A DNA stretch of 64,000 nucleotides from Pyropia yezoensis (GCA_009829735.1 CM020618.1:12692568-12756567), one strand, 5' to 3'; shown: positions 40,289-51,096, counted from the first letter of the stretch. The notes: generated by a model from the letters alone, not told the origin. Made by a program: numbers and translations.

Positions 40289-40310
40289 GGATTGTATTAC
40301 CGAATAGGGC
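40289..40310 (-). repeat. Harbinger right terminal inverted repeat
   Basis: In reverse complement it reads GCCCTATTCGGTAATACAAT and so on, matching the left end except for three substitutions. Confidence 0.85.
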
Positions 40311-40315
40311 TCAGA

Positions 40316-43300
40316 GGCTCAAATGAGGCTCGACCTTGATCCGCCGAAATCGTCGATTTTGACCACTCTGGCCACAAACGCGGCAAAAAACGTGCATACA
40401 AAGAAGCGCAACGGCCTACTGCTGGCGTCGAGTACCAGACGGGCCCGCCACTTCCGCCTGGGGGTGTCGACAAGACCTCTACTCTCGGTGTGCTACTCTC
40501 CCAGAGTGGTTCTGGAGCCTCCATCGCGGTTAGTGAAGCGATTCTGGCGTCTGAGTCTGATCGCTTTGAGGGGCTCGGCGACTGGCCTCGGTCGCCTCAC
40601 AGTGTGTAGCGCAACTGCGTCGGGACGTTGGCGCGACCCACCACTCGGGGGCACTCCAAAGCGTTCACAGCGGGCGAATGCCGCCGTGGCGCTCACCAGA
40701 AGCAATCACTGGGCAGGCCTTTGGCGAAAGACCGCGCCGCCACCGCTGCCCTTGGCTGCTTAAACGGCCAAAGCGCAACGCCAGTATGTGTCGGGGGGAA
40801 AGCTAAACGAAAGAGAGTGTGCGCACCGATGTTGTCGTATGGAAATGGGACACGGACGCAAAAGACAGGGTTTAGGGAGCCTGCGTCCAGGGCATGCACG
40901 CAGCAAGAGCGGCCGGGCCACAACCGCGGTCAGCAAGCGGCCCTCCCCGCAGTTTTTCTTCTCCTTCACGCTCTCCGCCACGAACAGCATGTAGCGAGGT
41001 CGGCGCCGTGTCTATGCATTAGAAGCCTGCGGCACCTGATCTCTGATACCAGCGCGGATGGGGGTCTTTGCCGCGGAGGTACAGTGGCATCGATCACGGC
41101 GGTCGCGGCTACAAACACCCCCTTCGTCAACACTCGCGCCCCAATGCCTCACTCTTTCTCTCTCGCGCCGCGCCGATCAAGCTCGTTGCGAGGACGTCCG
41201 CCGCAGCTCCGTCACCGCAGGACCCACGGGTGGGCGACTGGCCGGACCGCCACCTTTCTCAAGTCCCGCATCGAATTGTACAAAATGCACAAGTAATTTT
41301 CTGTGGCGACACGTGTAAAGCAGACGAAAGAAGCGCCAGCAAACAAGAGCTACGCATCCAACGCATGCACCCCGCTCAAGTGCTCATCGAAGCACAGGCG
41401 ACCCGACTTGGGACCACACACAAACACTTCGGGCACTCCCTCCGCCCTGCAGCCAGAGCAAACCAGAGAAGACTTAAAACGCTTGCACACAGTGCACAAA
41501 CGTTGCGCAAGTTGGTCGATACTCGGGGCGGATGCGCCTTGGCGACGCTTCAGGGTGGGAGCCAGGTGAATCCCCGTCCCGTACCGCGGTAGAGCTGCTT
41601 CAGCATCCAGAGGAGACGCCTGGGCACCGCGTGCCCGCAGACCAGTGGACTCCAGAGTGTTGGAAATCAGCTGGGCCGCAAGATCCTCGTAAAACTGCCT
41701 CTGGGACAGGGTTGCAGCTACACCACGCGCACCAGAATACAGCATCCAGGCGTCCACGATACAGACACCCAAGAGCGACAGATTCACTCTCATAGACCAA
41801 TCGTGCGTGATCATCTTGTTCTCGAGCTGCAGGTCGGCCTGTCGACAGCGGTTGTGTCTGTCGATTTGGGAGCAGCATGAGTAGTAGTCTTGGGCAACCT
41901 GGGGCTGGTTCACAGTCACAACAGCTCTCTCCGCGCGTTCCTGCCCCTGACGCCAGCGGATGCGCTCCTGCGGTTCTCGAGCAAGCGAAGAGGACGCCGT
42001 CGCGACAAAGTAGCGTCGATCACGGTCGACCCACATAACCGCCATGAGGTCGAACGTGCCATCCGGTGTTGCGTGGAAGTACGTGGCGTGATCTCCGCGC
42101 TCGCACACCTCCATGGTAGACAAAGCCTGCATGGGGTAGCCCCGTGTGGCAGTCTTAACCACGCCAATGAAGTGCAAGCCCATGGAGCGCAGGTGGGTCG
42201 CAGTTGTCACGCTGGCAAAGTATGAGTCGGCACAGACGATGCGTTGCGTCCCTGCCCAGGGGGCGACCAGACGCTTGAGGACGGTGGTACCGTGCGGTAG
42301 GGTGTCATCTGGCGCGTCGCTCGTAGCCTGCTGATACTCGGCCGTCGTCACAACGCTAAGTCGCAGCATAATGCCGCTCCTGCCACACGCGGCGTTCTGC
42401 ACTTCGTATCCGCTCTCTGTCTTGCGGTCCAGAGCGACATACATGGGTAGACCGCGCTGGATCCAGGCGCCTCCCTGCCCGTACCACTTGCATATCGACT
42501 CGTCGACACAGATTTACTCGCTGGGTGACACGTGTGCTTGGCGATGGTCGTTAATTGAACGAACAAATTCTGAAACTAACTCCCATCTGCTCTCCTCGGA
42601 GTCGTCATCGCCACCGCAACGCCGCTCACTGAAGCGCAAAGACGTCCACAAGGCATCAAAGCGGCAGCGCGAGAGGCCCGTACGCTCACCAAAGGCAGGT
42701 GCTACCAGGTAGGGGTTGCGCGCCTTCGTCGCCCACAGCTCTGCGCGCGCACCAAACTCGTAGCGAGTAGCCAGGATGAGCACACCGATAAACTTGAGCA
42801 TCTCTCCCGCCGTGGTCGCCGGTAGGCCGCGGCCTTGCAGGTTCGTCGACGTAAGGCGCACCATGCGCGTGAGCTGGTCCATAGGAAACATGGACAGGAA
42901 GTAGTCATACGCGGTGCGACTCCGGCCCACGCCGACCGAGTCACCACCCTCCATGATGACCGCACCCGGCATCGTCCGCACAGACCATAAGCGACGCGCG
43001 ACCGGACCACCAACCGGCTGCGACACAGGTCCCGCGGTCCAGCGCACCCCGTGTACAGCTGTGGTTGCAGCAGGGGTGGTACGGGCTTGAGAGGGTGCGC
43101 GCGTCGCCCTGGTGTCCGCCTCGGGCAGTGGAGGAACACGAGAGGAAGCGCCGATAGGTGCCGCTGATGAGGCGGGGGGGGTGCTCTGGAGTTCCGCCTG
43201 CGACACCTGCGTCGATGGTGTGCCAGACTGAGAGGGGCATGGGAGCGGAGGAGGTGGGGGGCCAGCCTTGACACTGCTTAAGGACAGCGTCTTGTCCACA

Positions 43301-44119
43301 GTTCTCGACTTAACCGTCCATCGTACTTGAAGATCTGACTTGCGACGGCTGTCCCTCTGCAGCCCAGCAATCACGGCCAGAACAGTACCCGAAACGACCT
43401 TGGTTGATGCCAGGGACCCAAACAGGCGGGAGCACTCAGCAAAGCTTGTGACATAGGTAGCCTTCGTGTGAGCCTGTGCACCGACAAGCAACCGCGGGTC
43501 ATCAGAGGACACCCGGCGGCGGCCTCGGGGAGGTCGACAAGGGGAGGCACCAAGTGTCGGTGGACGGGGAGAACCCGTAGGGGTAGCAGGTAGGAGGGCC
43601 GGGGCAGAGGAGGGGGTGTCGGTAGGGGAGGGGGTGAGGGTAGGGGCGGACGAGCAGCCGCCGCTCACGTGCTCGGCCATCACGCCAAGCAGAGGCACAC
43701 GCACGGCACAAGAGAGGGCGAGAAGAGAACCCAGCACGGCGTCAGCGACAGACAATAATGGCGAACGCGGTGACAGGTCAAGCGGGGGTGTCGCTGGGAC
43801 CGCGCACACGCACCTGCGGGGCAGAGTGAAGAACGCGCGCACTCTGTGAGCCGTACCTGATAAGGGGCGGTACAGTTTGCGCCCGCTGTGGCTGTCCTGC
43901 GTGCTGCTCTGCCGCTCTCATGAACAGTCGTCGTCGCGCGGGAAGGGAGCGATGGCGCGCACACATGGCGCCAAAACTCCACAGCCCGTCCAGTTTGGAT
44001 GCCTCCGAGTTCTCCCAAGCACAAATGCGCGGCGCTGAGTCCATTTCTGGCGTCAAAAAAGCGCTCCGGTGAACGGAATATGGTCAAAAAGACGACCGAA
44101 AAACAGCCTCATTTGAGCC
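40316..44119 (-). mobile_element. piggyBac-like DNA transposon
   Basis: The block is bounded by GGCTCAAATGAGGCT (40316-40330) and its exact complement (44105-44119). A subterminal TCGTC(GA/T)TTTTGACCA follows on the left (about 40350-40366) and, inverted, on the right (about 44081-44096). It encloses a transposase pseudogene on minus. No TTAA target duplication is present at these edges, so either the ends are not exact or this lineage uses another target. A further GGCTCAAATGAG lies beyond each edge, at 34937 (separated by the Harbinger insertion) and 44125, so terminal repeats may be compound. Confidence 0.65.
41350..43842 (-). pseudogene. piggyBac transposase with one in-frame stop
   Basis: Two ORFs (43842-42514 and 42444-41350) share one frame and are separated by TAA at 42514-42516. 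The first acidic motif, VDES, comes three codons after the stop; the second is VCADSYFAS, with a third D in CCSQIDRHNRC. These match the DDD catalytic triad of piggyBac transposases. The N-terminal piece has the conserved SRTAYDYFLSMFP region; the C-terminus has a CTVC...CSGC...C zinc finger typical of the family. The first ~200 residues are low-complexity, and the start could be 43842 or the Met at 43680. Apart from the stop the protein looks well preserved, so inactivation seems recent unless readthrough or base-calling error is involved. Confidence 0.88.
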
Positions 44120-44140
44120 GGAAAGGCTCAAATGAGGCTG
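44104..44140. repeat. Perfect 16-bp hairpin at the piggyBac right end
   Basis: CAGCCTCATTTGAGCC and its exact complement are separated by GGAAA. The left arm contains the element's terminal repeat, so the hairpin is two inverted ends back to back. Confidence 0.95.
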
Positions 44141-44483
44141 GCAGTAGAATAGACACTAGTTTGAGCCGTAGCCGTCCAGCAGCGCATGAATGAAAACTCT
44201 TTTCTCAAGTGACTAGCAATATGGAATAGACCTTTAGTACGTGTGGACAGTACAGTACATGCATACACGCCGCGGCCGAGAGACGTGACCAGTCGACAGA
44301 ATTACGGCTCTGAAAGTGTGTGACTGTCGAACGGATGTGTCCGTTCAGCGTGCGGATACTGTGCTTGCCGTATCCGGAAAGGATACTCTAGCGTGGCCAA
44401 TGAAATCCCCTCAAAGACGACAAGAGACACTGACCACAATTACAAGTTTACAAAAGTCGTACCGGAGTCGCTGGCCTTCAGCG

Positions 44484-45455
44484 CAGGGTTGTTAAAAAAG
44501 AATCATTTTTTGTTCCGGCGTGAATTAATGAATTCACTACTTGCCTTCATTTTCATTTGTGTCATTATTCATTCATTTGATTGGAGCTAGTAAATACACT
44601 ATACATGTCGTATTGAGGTGTGCTGTTCTGCCTCTGATTGCTGTTCACGGTTTCGCCGAGTTTGCTCTGTTGCACCCTGTGGGTAACATCTGCTTCGTGC
44701 CTGTGGTGCTGGTTGCGACCCGGCCCTCCGTTTCCCCAGAAAGCCCCGCGCGGTCCCCTTAGCACTTGCCCCTATTGTGCACTTTGCTTCGCGTGGTGAC
44801 GCATGAAGGACTCTCGCACAGCTGCTAAGGTCGGCGCCGGTGCACGAGCTTCTAGCGAGTCTGGGGGTAGCGGTTGGATCGACACTTCAGCGAGGGCTGC
44901 GGCTGGAGAAGAGTGTACTGCGGGAATGAAACAAGGTGCGGATGACGGTGCTGGAGGCACAAGGCTCCCGACCTCGCGCCACAGTATTGGCTCGGGCCGC
45001 AGGGCGAGTGACACGATGTTGGAGTTTGATTTGCTGCCTGGAGTCCGGGCCGCTTGTCGCCTTTGTGACAAGCTGGTGCAGGACAAGCAGCCGAGCGGGA
45101 CTCCGCTAGCAAGACATCTCTAAAACTGCGGCAAGTGTCGCCGCGCCCCCGCAGGAGGGGGGGGGTCGCCGGCTCAGCCTCTTCGCAGGGCACTCGCGCG
45201 GTCTCGACGGAGGGACACCCGAAGATGGCAATGAATGGAGAGAGGTGTTGGCGCCTCCGTCGGCACGGCGGGCGTGCGAAGAGCATGCTGGAACAACTAC
45301 GAATCAAGTTCAAATTGTCCATGGTTTTCAGTATAAGTGGTCACAGCAGTAGACATTCAATGAACGGTGGGTCTCTGGGACCCTTTCATTAATGTATGCA
45401 TTAATTGATACATTAATAAAATAAAATGAATTCATTGAACCTCGTAACAACCGTG
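44484..45455 (+). mobile_element. Non-autonomous hAT element, 972 bp, with 8-bp target duplication
   Basis: Left end CAGGGTTGTTA (44484-44494) and right end TAACAACCGTG (45445-45455) are inverted repeats with one mismatch, and begin with CA as hAT ends do. Both sides carry the 8-bp duplication CTTCAGCG (44476-44483 and 45456-45463). Inside each end is AT-rich DNA containing the palindrome-like AATGAATTCA. The remaining coding remnant is a BED-like zinc finger. The element is too short for a transposase and would depend on one made elsewhere. Confidence 0.92.
44803..45123 (+). pseudogene. hAT N-terminal remnant with a BED-like zinc finger
   Basis: A 106-codon ORF ends with ACRLCDKLVQDKQPSGTPLA and then RHL. 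The C-x2-C pair, the Gly-Thr-x-Leu and the His-Leu fit the start of a BED zinc finger, the DNA-binding module at the N-terminus of hAT transposases. A TAA at 45121-45123 ends it right after the first histidine and no catalytic domain follows, so this is a deletion relic. The first ~80 residues are Gly/Ala/Ser-rich. Confidence 0.6.
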
Positions 45456-46088
45456 CTTCAGCGTGATCATCAAGGACTGCGACTCCAGCACGAATTGTCG
45501 GGCTCGATTCATCCACGGACACGCCCGTGGTGGCCATCCTTCTCCCTACACTTCCAGTGCCTGGGCTCCGTCTTGTGTGGCGCGGCCGCGGCGCTGGAAC
45601 GGGGACCACAGGCTACGCTGCCCGCCGCCATACCCCCACCCTTCCCTGACAGGAGACAGCCCAAGGAGTGGAGCGTTGTTGTCATTCCGCATACCTGGCT
45701 GGCTCACGAGCTGTGCCTCCGGGCGTCGCTGTCGGCAGCGTCCATGAGCGTGGAGGGGGGGCGTCCACGGGGCAAGCGTGCCCGCCAGGGATAGCACTCG
45801 TGCCTGACGGACGGGAGGGGAAAGTGACCCGACGCTCGACTGCCAGGAGACGGAGGATAAGAGAGGGGGGTGAGGAAGGGGGGTAGCTCCAACTGCCAGG
45901 ACAACGGAGCATAAGAAAGGCGGGTAAGGGAGAGGGGTAGCACGGGCACAAGCGCTTTCACCACACCGCACCGCTGGGGGGCACCGCAAACAGATAGACA
46001 CCACTGACGGGGGGAAAAGGCGAGAAAAAATGAAACGCATAAGGGTTGGCGGCCGCGGTGTCCACAGTGGCGCACGGCGCGCCCCACG
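45456..46088. other. Spacer between hAT element and ALG11; nothing recognised
   Basis: After the hAT duplication the sequence is GC-rich with purine-rich tracts at 45.82-45.93 kb. No ORF with family resemblance is seen. It contains the ALG11 3' flank. Confidence 0.5.
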
Positions 46089-48702
46089 TCAGTCTAGCTT
46101 GCGGTATACTTCCCCACCCCGCCCCCGCCGCGGTGACGCGTCGTTATCGTCTTGAGCGGCGGTAGCGGCGACGGCGGTCTCCCCCCCCAGCCCAGCACCC
46201 CCTTCCTCGATGTGGCCGCCAATGGCGCCGAGGAAGCCCTCGACAAACGGGGCCTCACCAAAGAGACCCGCCCACCCCCGCGCCCGCGCCTGCACACCCG
46301 CATAGGTGGGAGGTGGCCAGCCGAGCACCTCCCGCACCGCCGCCACCCATGAGGCCACCTCTCCCGGCCCCCGGCCGGCAACGAGGACCCCGCGGCGGTC
46401 GCCGTCCGTGGCTGGAGTGGCAGTGGTGGCGGCAGCAGCGTCGGCGGCGTCGCCCGCTTGCCCCCCCCCTAAAATGTCCGTCGCCACGCCGCCGCTGTCG
46501 TGGGCGACAACCACCGCTCCCGCGGCCATGGCCTCCACCACCCCAATCCCAAAGTGCTCGTCCACCATCGTGTGGAGGACGAGGCCGACCCCCCCCAGAA
46601 CGCCCACCACCTCGTCCCGCCCCACGTTCACCCGTATGTCCAGCGCGTCGTCGCCCAGGCCGAGCGCCGCGGCGCGCTCCCGCAGCGTCGCCACCCGTCC
46701 GTGGTCGGCGGGCGTCGACGCGCCGCCAACCATGATGAGTTTGACGTCCGCCGGCGGGTGCGACGGGAAGCCCCGGCGGAGGGCGGCGAGCACCTCAAGC
46801 TGCAGGCCGTGCCGCTTCTCTGGCCGGTACTGGCCCACCGACGCCATCAGCGGCCGCCGCGGGCGGCGGAGGGGCAGCGCCAGCAGGGGGCCCAGCTCAC
46901 ACGGTGGGTAGACGGTGGTCGTTGGCGTCGGCACCGGGCCGCGGGCCCATATAGCCCGCACGTGCGCGGCGGTCCACGACGAGTTGGTCATGGCAACGGC
47001 GGTGCGGGCGCCCGCCGCCGCGTAGGCCGCGGCAAAGCGGCGGTAGTAGACGAGCTTGACCCGCGACGCCACCGCCGACCGTGCCACGGCAGACGCGTTG
47101 TTGTACTGGGGCGTCCGTGACGCGACGACGGCCAGCATGTCTGTCGAGATGACGGGGTAATGGACGTAGGCGGCGACAGGCAGCGGCGGCGACAGGGCGG
47201 CGGTGAGGAAGGCCAGAAAGGGATGGCCCGCCGTGTCGATGAGCAGCGAGGGCGGGTACCGGTAGAGCGCCTCGGCGGCCACGGGGATGGCCGCGAGGGA
47301 CTGGAGGATGAGGGTGAAGCGGGGGTAGAAGCGCGGGTCTGAGGGGGGGGGGGGCGACACCGGTACGGCAAGGGAGGGGGGGAGGGTGGGGTGGCCCCGC
47401 CGCCACAACGCGACAACGAAGACCGTTGGAGCACAGGACGCAGACCAGCAGGGTGCACGGCGAACGGGCGTAGACGTCAGCAACCCGACCGGCATATGAG
47501 CGGGGAGGCCCGCGCGGCGTCCCCTCCCCCCGCCGCCAGACCGGGGCGGACCAACAGCAGCACGCGGGCGCACACAGCCAGCCGCCCTTCCTCCTGCCCC
47601 TCTTATCCCGCCGGTCGACCCCAACCGCACCCCCCCCCCCTCCTCTTACACCTCCCTACTCACCCACACCTTCCCCCCGGCCGCCACCGCGCCGCACACC
47701 ACCACACCTCAAGCGACCCCCCTTTATCCCCCCAGCCACTGCGGACAGCGGCCGACGGGGGACGAAAAGCGTCTCCGGCGAGCACGTCCCACCCGCTAGC
47801 CCCCCCGCCCCCCCACCCCCACCCTCCGGCAAGAGGCGGTAGTGCCACCTCCCCCCCCCCCACCCCTGGCATGGTTGCGGCCTGGCCGCCCCCCCCCGCG
47901 CCCTAAACGTACTCAACAGCCACGCAGAGCGGAGGTCCACACACCGCACCTCCCCCCGGATGGGAAGGCCAAACTGGCGGCCGACCACCGACCGCGCGAA
48001 CGCCAGCCGCACCCCCCCGCTGTCCGTCACGGACCTGCGGAGCGCCGCACCACTGTCCGCACTGTTGCCAAGGCCGCCGCCGCCGCCGCCGCCGGGGGGG
48101 GGAAGCGCGCGCGCAAACGCAGACGACCACGCGGCGTAGAGGACCACCTCCACGCCGTCGCCGTAGCGGTCGTGGATGGCGTTGATGGCGGTCCTGTAGA
48201 GGGGAACAGGAGGGTGGGGGGGAGGGGGGGGAGGGGCGGGTGGGAAGAGACAGAATAGGAGACGGGGCAGACGCACAGCCGCAGGGAAGACGCGGGGCGG
48301 TGAGGGGGCGGCCAGGCGAAAAGGAATAAAAAGCACTCACCAAGGTCGCCATCGCCACAACCAACCGCAGGGGTCTGACAGACGCGCCCACGCCAGCGAA
48401 CAGCTCATTACCCACACCCCGACACCCCCTCCTCATGCAAAAAGGGCAAAGGCAGGCCGTCCCCTGTCGGGCGTCACGTACCACAGGACGCGCTCCCCGC
48501 CGCCGCCGCCCAGGGCGGCGGGGTGGAAAAAGCCGACCACCGGCCGCCGCCGGCTGCGCGCCGCTGACGCCAGGCGGGCGCGGAAGCACAGCGCCGCCGC
48601 CACGACCGCGACCGCCACCCCTACCCCCACCACCCCTACCACCCCCACCACCGCGGCGGCGGCGGGGGGCAGGAGCGCCCCCGCCGCCGTCCCTGCCGCC
48701 AT
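46089..48702 (-). CDS. ALG11: GDP-Man:Man3GlcNAc2-PP-dolichol alpha-1,2-mannosyltransferase, ALG11 (three exons)
   Basis: Exons 48702-48482, 48193-47913 and 47338-46089 join in phase to 583 residues; both donors are GTACGT and the acceptors are CTACAG and CCTCAG. ALG11 adds the fourth and fifth mannoses to the lipid-linked oligosaccharide on the cytosolic face of the ER. Evidence: an N-terminal hydrophobic anchor (about 14-42); the GFFHP...GGGGERVLW signature at the first junction; PRFTLILQSL directly after the second; LIDTAGHPF and YVHYPVISTDML; and the GT4 E-x7-E in DEHFGIGVVEAM. The junction regions restore motifs conserved in the family, which supports the splicing. Low-complexity Gly/Ala inserts are seen in exons 2 and 3. 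The gene is divergent from the membrane-protein gene at 49249. Confidence 0.93.
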
Positions 48703-49248
48703 GGCAGAGACCAACACGGGGGAAGGGGGGGAGGAGAGGAAAAGGAGAGGGTGGGGACGAGGCGGGGAATGGGTTTTGATGCAACGGGTGATGGGGGTGG
48801 GCGGGGGTGGGCGGGGGTGGGCGGGGGTGGGCGGGGGGGGCTGGGGACAGAGGGACACGACCCCCGCGCTCGGCAACCCTTTGCTCCGTCGCCGATGAGG
48901 TCGGGTTTTTCTCGTTGCCGGCCGGGGCGCCTGGCAGCGCAGCGTCCGACACGCACCACTTGGCGGGACTACTTTGACGCGCCTCGCATTGAAATCTGGG
49001 CGTCGGCGGATCTCGACGCTTGGCACAGCGGCGGCCGTCACCGCGGTGGTGCTTCTCCGACGAGCGGCGGTCGCGTTGGCGGGGAGCAGAGCCGCGGGTC
49101 TCGCGAGCACCCGCCGACGCGCCGCTGCTGCCGACCGGGGCCACGGTCTTCTCTCTGCCGCCGCCCCCCTCTCTCCCCCCTCCCCCCCGCCCTCCTCCTC
49201 TCCGCTGCCCCCGCCCTCCCCTCCGCCCCCCTCCCCCGGTGCCCAACG
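48703..49248. promoter_or_regulatory. Shared divergent promoter region with G-rich repeat
   Basis: The start codons of ALG11 and the plus-strand gene face away from each other across 546 bp. At 48792-48840 the 10-mer GGGGGTGGGC is repeated about four times, giving many G-runs able to form a G-quadruplex. No clear TATA box is seen. Confidence 0.5.
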
Positions 49249-50466
49249 ATGGCGGGCCGTGGCCTCTCCACAGAGGTCACCGAGGTGGTCCTCCTCCTCC
49301 TCCTGGTGCTGGCGCTGGCCGCGGCGCTGGCGGCCCTGCAGCGGCTGCACCTCTTCCACCCCATCGCGCCCGTGCCGGCCGTCGTCGGGCCGCTGCTGCT
49401 GCTCGTCGCGCGCTTCCCCCCCGCACCGTCCCCCTCTCCCAGTGGGAGAGGGGGGGGGGCGCGCGCGGCCGTGCCCCCACTGTCGGGCGCCGACCTCGAC
49501 GCGGCGCGGGCGGCACTGGCCGCCGCCGCCGCCTCCTCGCGGCGGCCCGTTGTCGAGGCGGCCCCGCCGCCGCCGCCGCCGCCACCCCCACCTTCCTCGT
49601 CGGACGGGCGGGGCGGCGGCGACGGTGGCCGGCGGCTTGCCGGGTCGGGCGCCCTCTTTGGCGCCGCCGGCCGCCGGCCGGGCGTCGGCCCGCCCCCCCC
49701 GCCGCCCCTGTCGGGCGCCTCGCTGGCGGCGGGCATGACCGTCGGCGCCTACACCACCGTCGGCGCGCGGCGGTCCTTGACGCGCGCGGGGCTGGCGCGC
49801 GGCGGCGGTCCCGCCGCCGCCTCTGCTGGCGTGGCCGCGGCCCGCGGTGGTGGTGGCGGTGGTGGTGGCGGAGCCGGTGGTGCCGCGGCGGTGGCGGCGG
49901 TGCCGCCGCTGGTGGGGGTGGTCCTCGCGGCGGGCGCCGAAGCGGCGGGTGCCACCCGCCACTGGGCACGGGTGTGGGACGGGCGGGCGCTTGCCGCCGC
50001 CGCCGCAGACGTGGCGGCCGCCCTTGCCGCCCGCGGTGGCGCCGGCGGTGGGGGCGTTGGGGGTGGGGGTGGGGGTGGGGGTGGCGGCGGCGGCGGCAGC
50101 GGCGGCATGGGCACCCCCCCCCCGCCCCCCGCCCCCACGGTGGAGCTCCTCTACCTCCCCCGAGGCCAGGCGGTGCTCGCGCGGGTGCCCGTCGCGGACG
50201 GCGCCGCTTCCGGCCTCGCCCGCTGGCGGGTGATGCCCAAGATGGGCCGGGCGCTCGCCGCGGGCGCGCCCGCCCCCGACGGCAGCGCCGCGGGGGGGGG
50301 GGCCGGCGGGGGCCTCGAGGTGGCACCCGCCCCGGCGGCGGCGGCGGCCGCCGCCGCGCGGGACGGGGTGCTGGTCGAGTTCTACTCGGCGGCGCCCGCA
50401 ACGGTGTTTGTGGTGCCGTTTGGGGGGTGGGAGGCGCTGCGGGGGGGGGGGGGGAAGCGCGACTGA
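49249..50466 (+). CDS. Single-pass membrane protein of unknown function
   Basis: From the ATG at 49249 the frame gives 405 residues. The upstream part of the open frame is low-complexity and overlaps the divergent promoter, so this start is preferred. Residues about 12-33 are strongly hydrophobic (VVLLLLLVLALAAALAAL), a signal anchor or transmembrane helix. The rest is rich in Ala, Gly and Pro, with poly-Gly and poly-Pro inserts separating conserved-looking islands: PLVGVVLAAGAEAAGATRHW around 223-242, VELLYLPRGQAVLARVP around 297-313, and VLVEFYSAAPATVFVVPFGG near the C-terminus. Those islands read like folded beta-strand segments. No family is recognised. Confidence 0.6.
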   Translation: MAGRGLSTEVTEVVLLLLLVLALAAALAALQRLHLFHPIAPVPAVVGPLLLLVARFPPAPSPSPSGRGGGARAAVPPLSGADLDAARAALAAAAASSRRPVVEAAPPPPPPPPPPSSSDGRGGGDGGRRLAGSGALFGAAGRRPGVGPPPPPPLSGASLAAGMTVGAYTTVGARRSLTRAGLARGGGPAAASAGVAAARGGGGGGGGGAGGAAAVAAVPPLVGVVLAAGAEAAGATRHWARVWDGRALAAAAADVAAALAARGGAGGGGVGGGGGGGGGGGGGSGGMGTPPPPPAPTVELLYLPRGQAVLARVPVADGAASGLARWRVMPKMGRALAAGAPAPDGSAAGGGAGGGLEVAPAPAAAAAAAARDGVLVEFYSAAPATVFVVPFGGWEALRGGGGKRD

Positions 50467-51096
50467 GCGAAATGGTCTGGGGGGGGGTGGGAGTGCGACG
50501 CGCGGTGGGGAGGCTGGGGGGGTATAGACATGAGGTCGGGGGGGGAGGGGAGGGGAAGGGGAGGGGAAGGGGAAGGGGAGGGGGAGGGGAAGGAAGGGGA
50601 GAGAGGCGTTATCGTCTTGAAGCGCAAGCCGTGAATGGGGGCTGGATGCCACGTGTTTGGGGGCCCTTGCAAATCGTGCTGGAGCGGCCCGCATCCGCCC
50701 TTCGCAGCCTTCGCAGCGGGCAGGCCCTTCGCAGCGGGCAGACCACACCCCTCCTCCACTGCCTTTTCCCGCGTACCTACAGTACATAGCGGAACCGCCT
50801 TCCCGTTCCCCGTCCCTAGACCTGCCCACGTCGTCTTCAGCCCGCCCACCTTGTCTTTTGGACTCGCGTATGTCAGGTTCGTGAACCCGCTGACCGCGTC
50901 TTCTGCGCCTCTCGCCCAGGCCGCGCCCCCCCCGACCACCCACCACCGGCCTTGCCCCCCCCCCGGTCAGCGACGGTCCCGCCCTTCAGCCTCCGCCTCC
51001 CTTTTACCCTTCCCTGCCCCCCCCCCCCCTCCCATTTGCGTCCCTTTCCACCCCCCCCCCCTCCCTCCCCCGCCCCCCCTCCCTTGTGTGTGGGTG
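50467..51096. other. Spacer and probable leader of acetate kinase
   Basis: A G-rich GGGGAA/GGGGAGG tract lies at about 50535-50600. The 17-bp CCCTTCGCAGCGGGCAG occurs twice near 50710-50748. The acetate kinase frame is open back to 50635 but is Pro-rich and gains no recognisable feature there; an N-terminal extension cannot be excluded. Confidence 0.4.

Larger units (their letters stand above)
34959..40310 (+). mobile_element. PIF/Harbinger DNA transposon with both proteins
   Basis: Terminal inverted repeats of 22 bp with three mismatches (34959-34980; 40289-40310) start GCCCT and contain TTCGGTAAT. Both outer flanks carry TCAGA (34954-34958 and 40311-40315); the expected duplication for the superfamily is 3 bp, so the exact boundary is ambiguous by one or two bases. 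The element carries a DDE transposase on plus and a Myb/SANT protein on minus, the usual two-gene Harbinger plan. Both ORFs are intact, so it may be autonomous. It sits against the left end of the piggyBac-like element. Confidence 0.88.

Noticed and set aside
48433..50946. 837-codon minus-strand ORF across ALG11 exon 1 and the membrane-protein gene
   Set aside because: Its only recognisable part is ALG11 exon 1; the remainder is a GC-driven shadow of the plus-strand gene.
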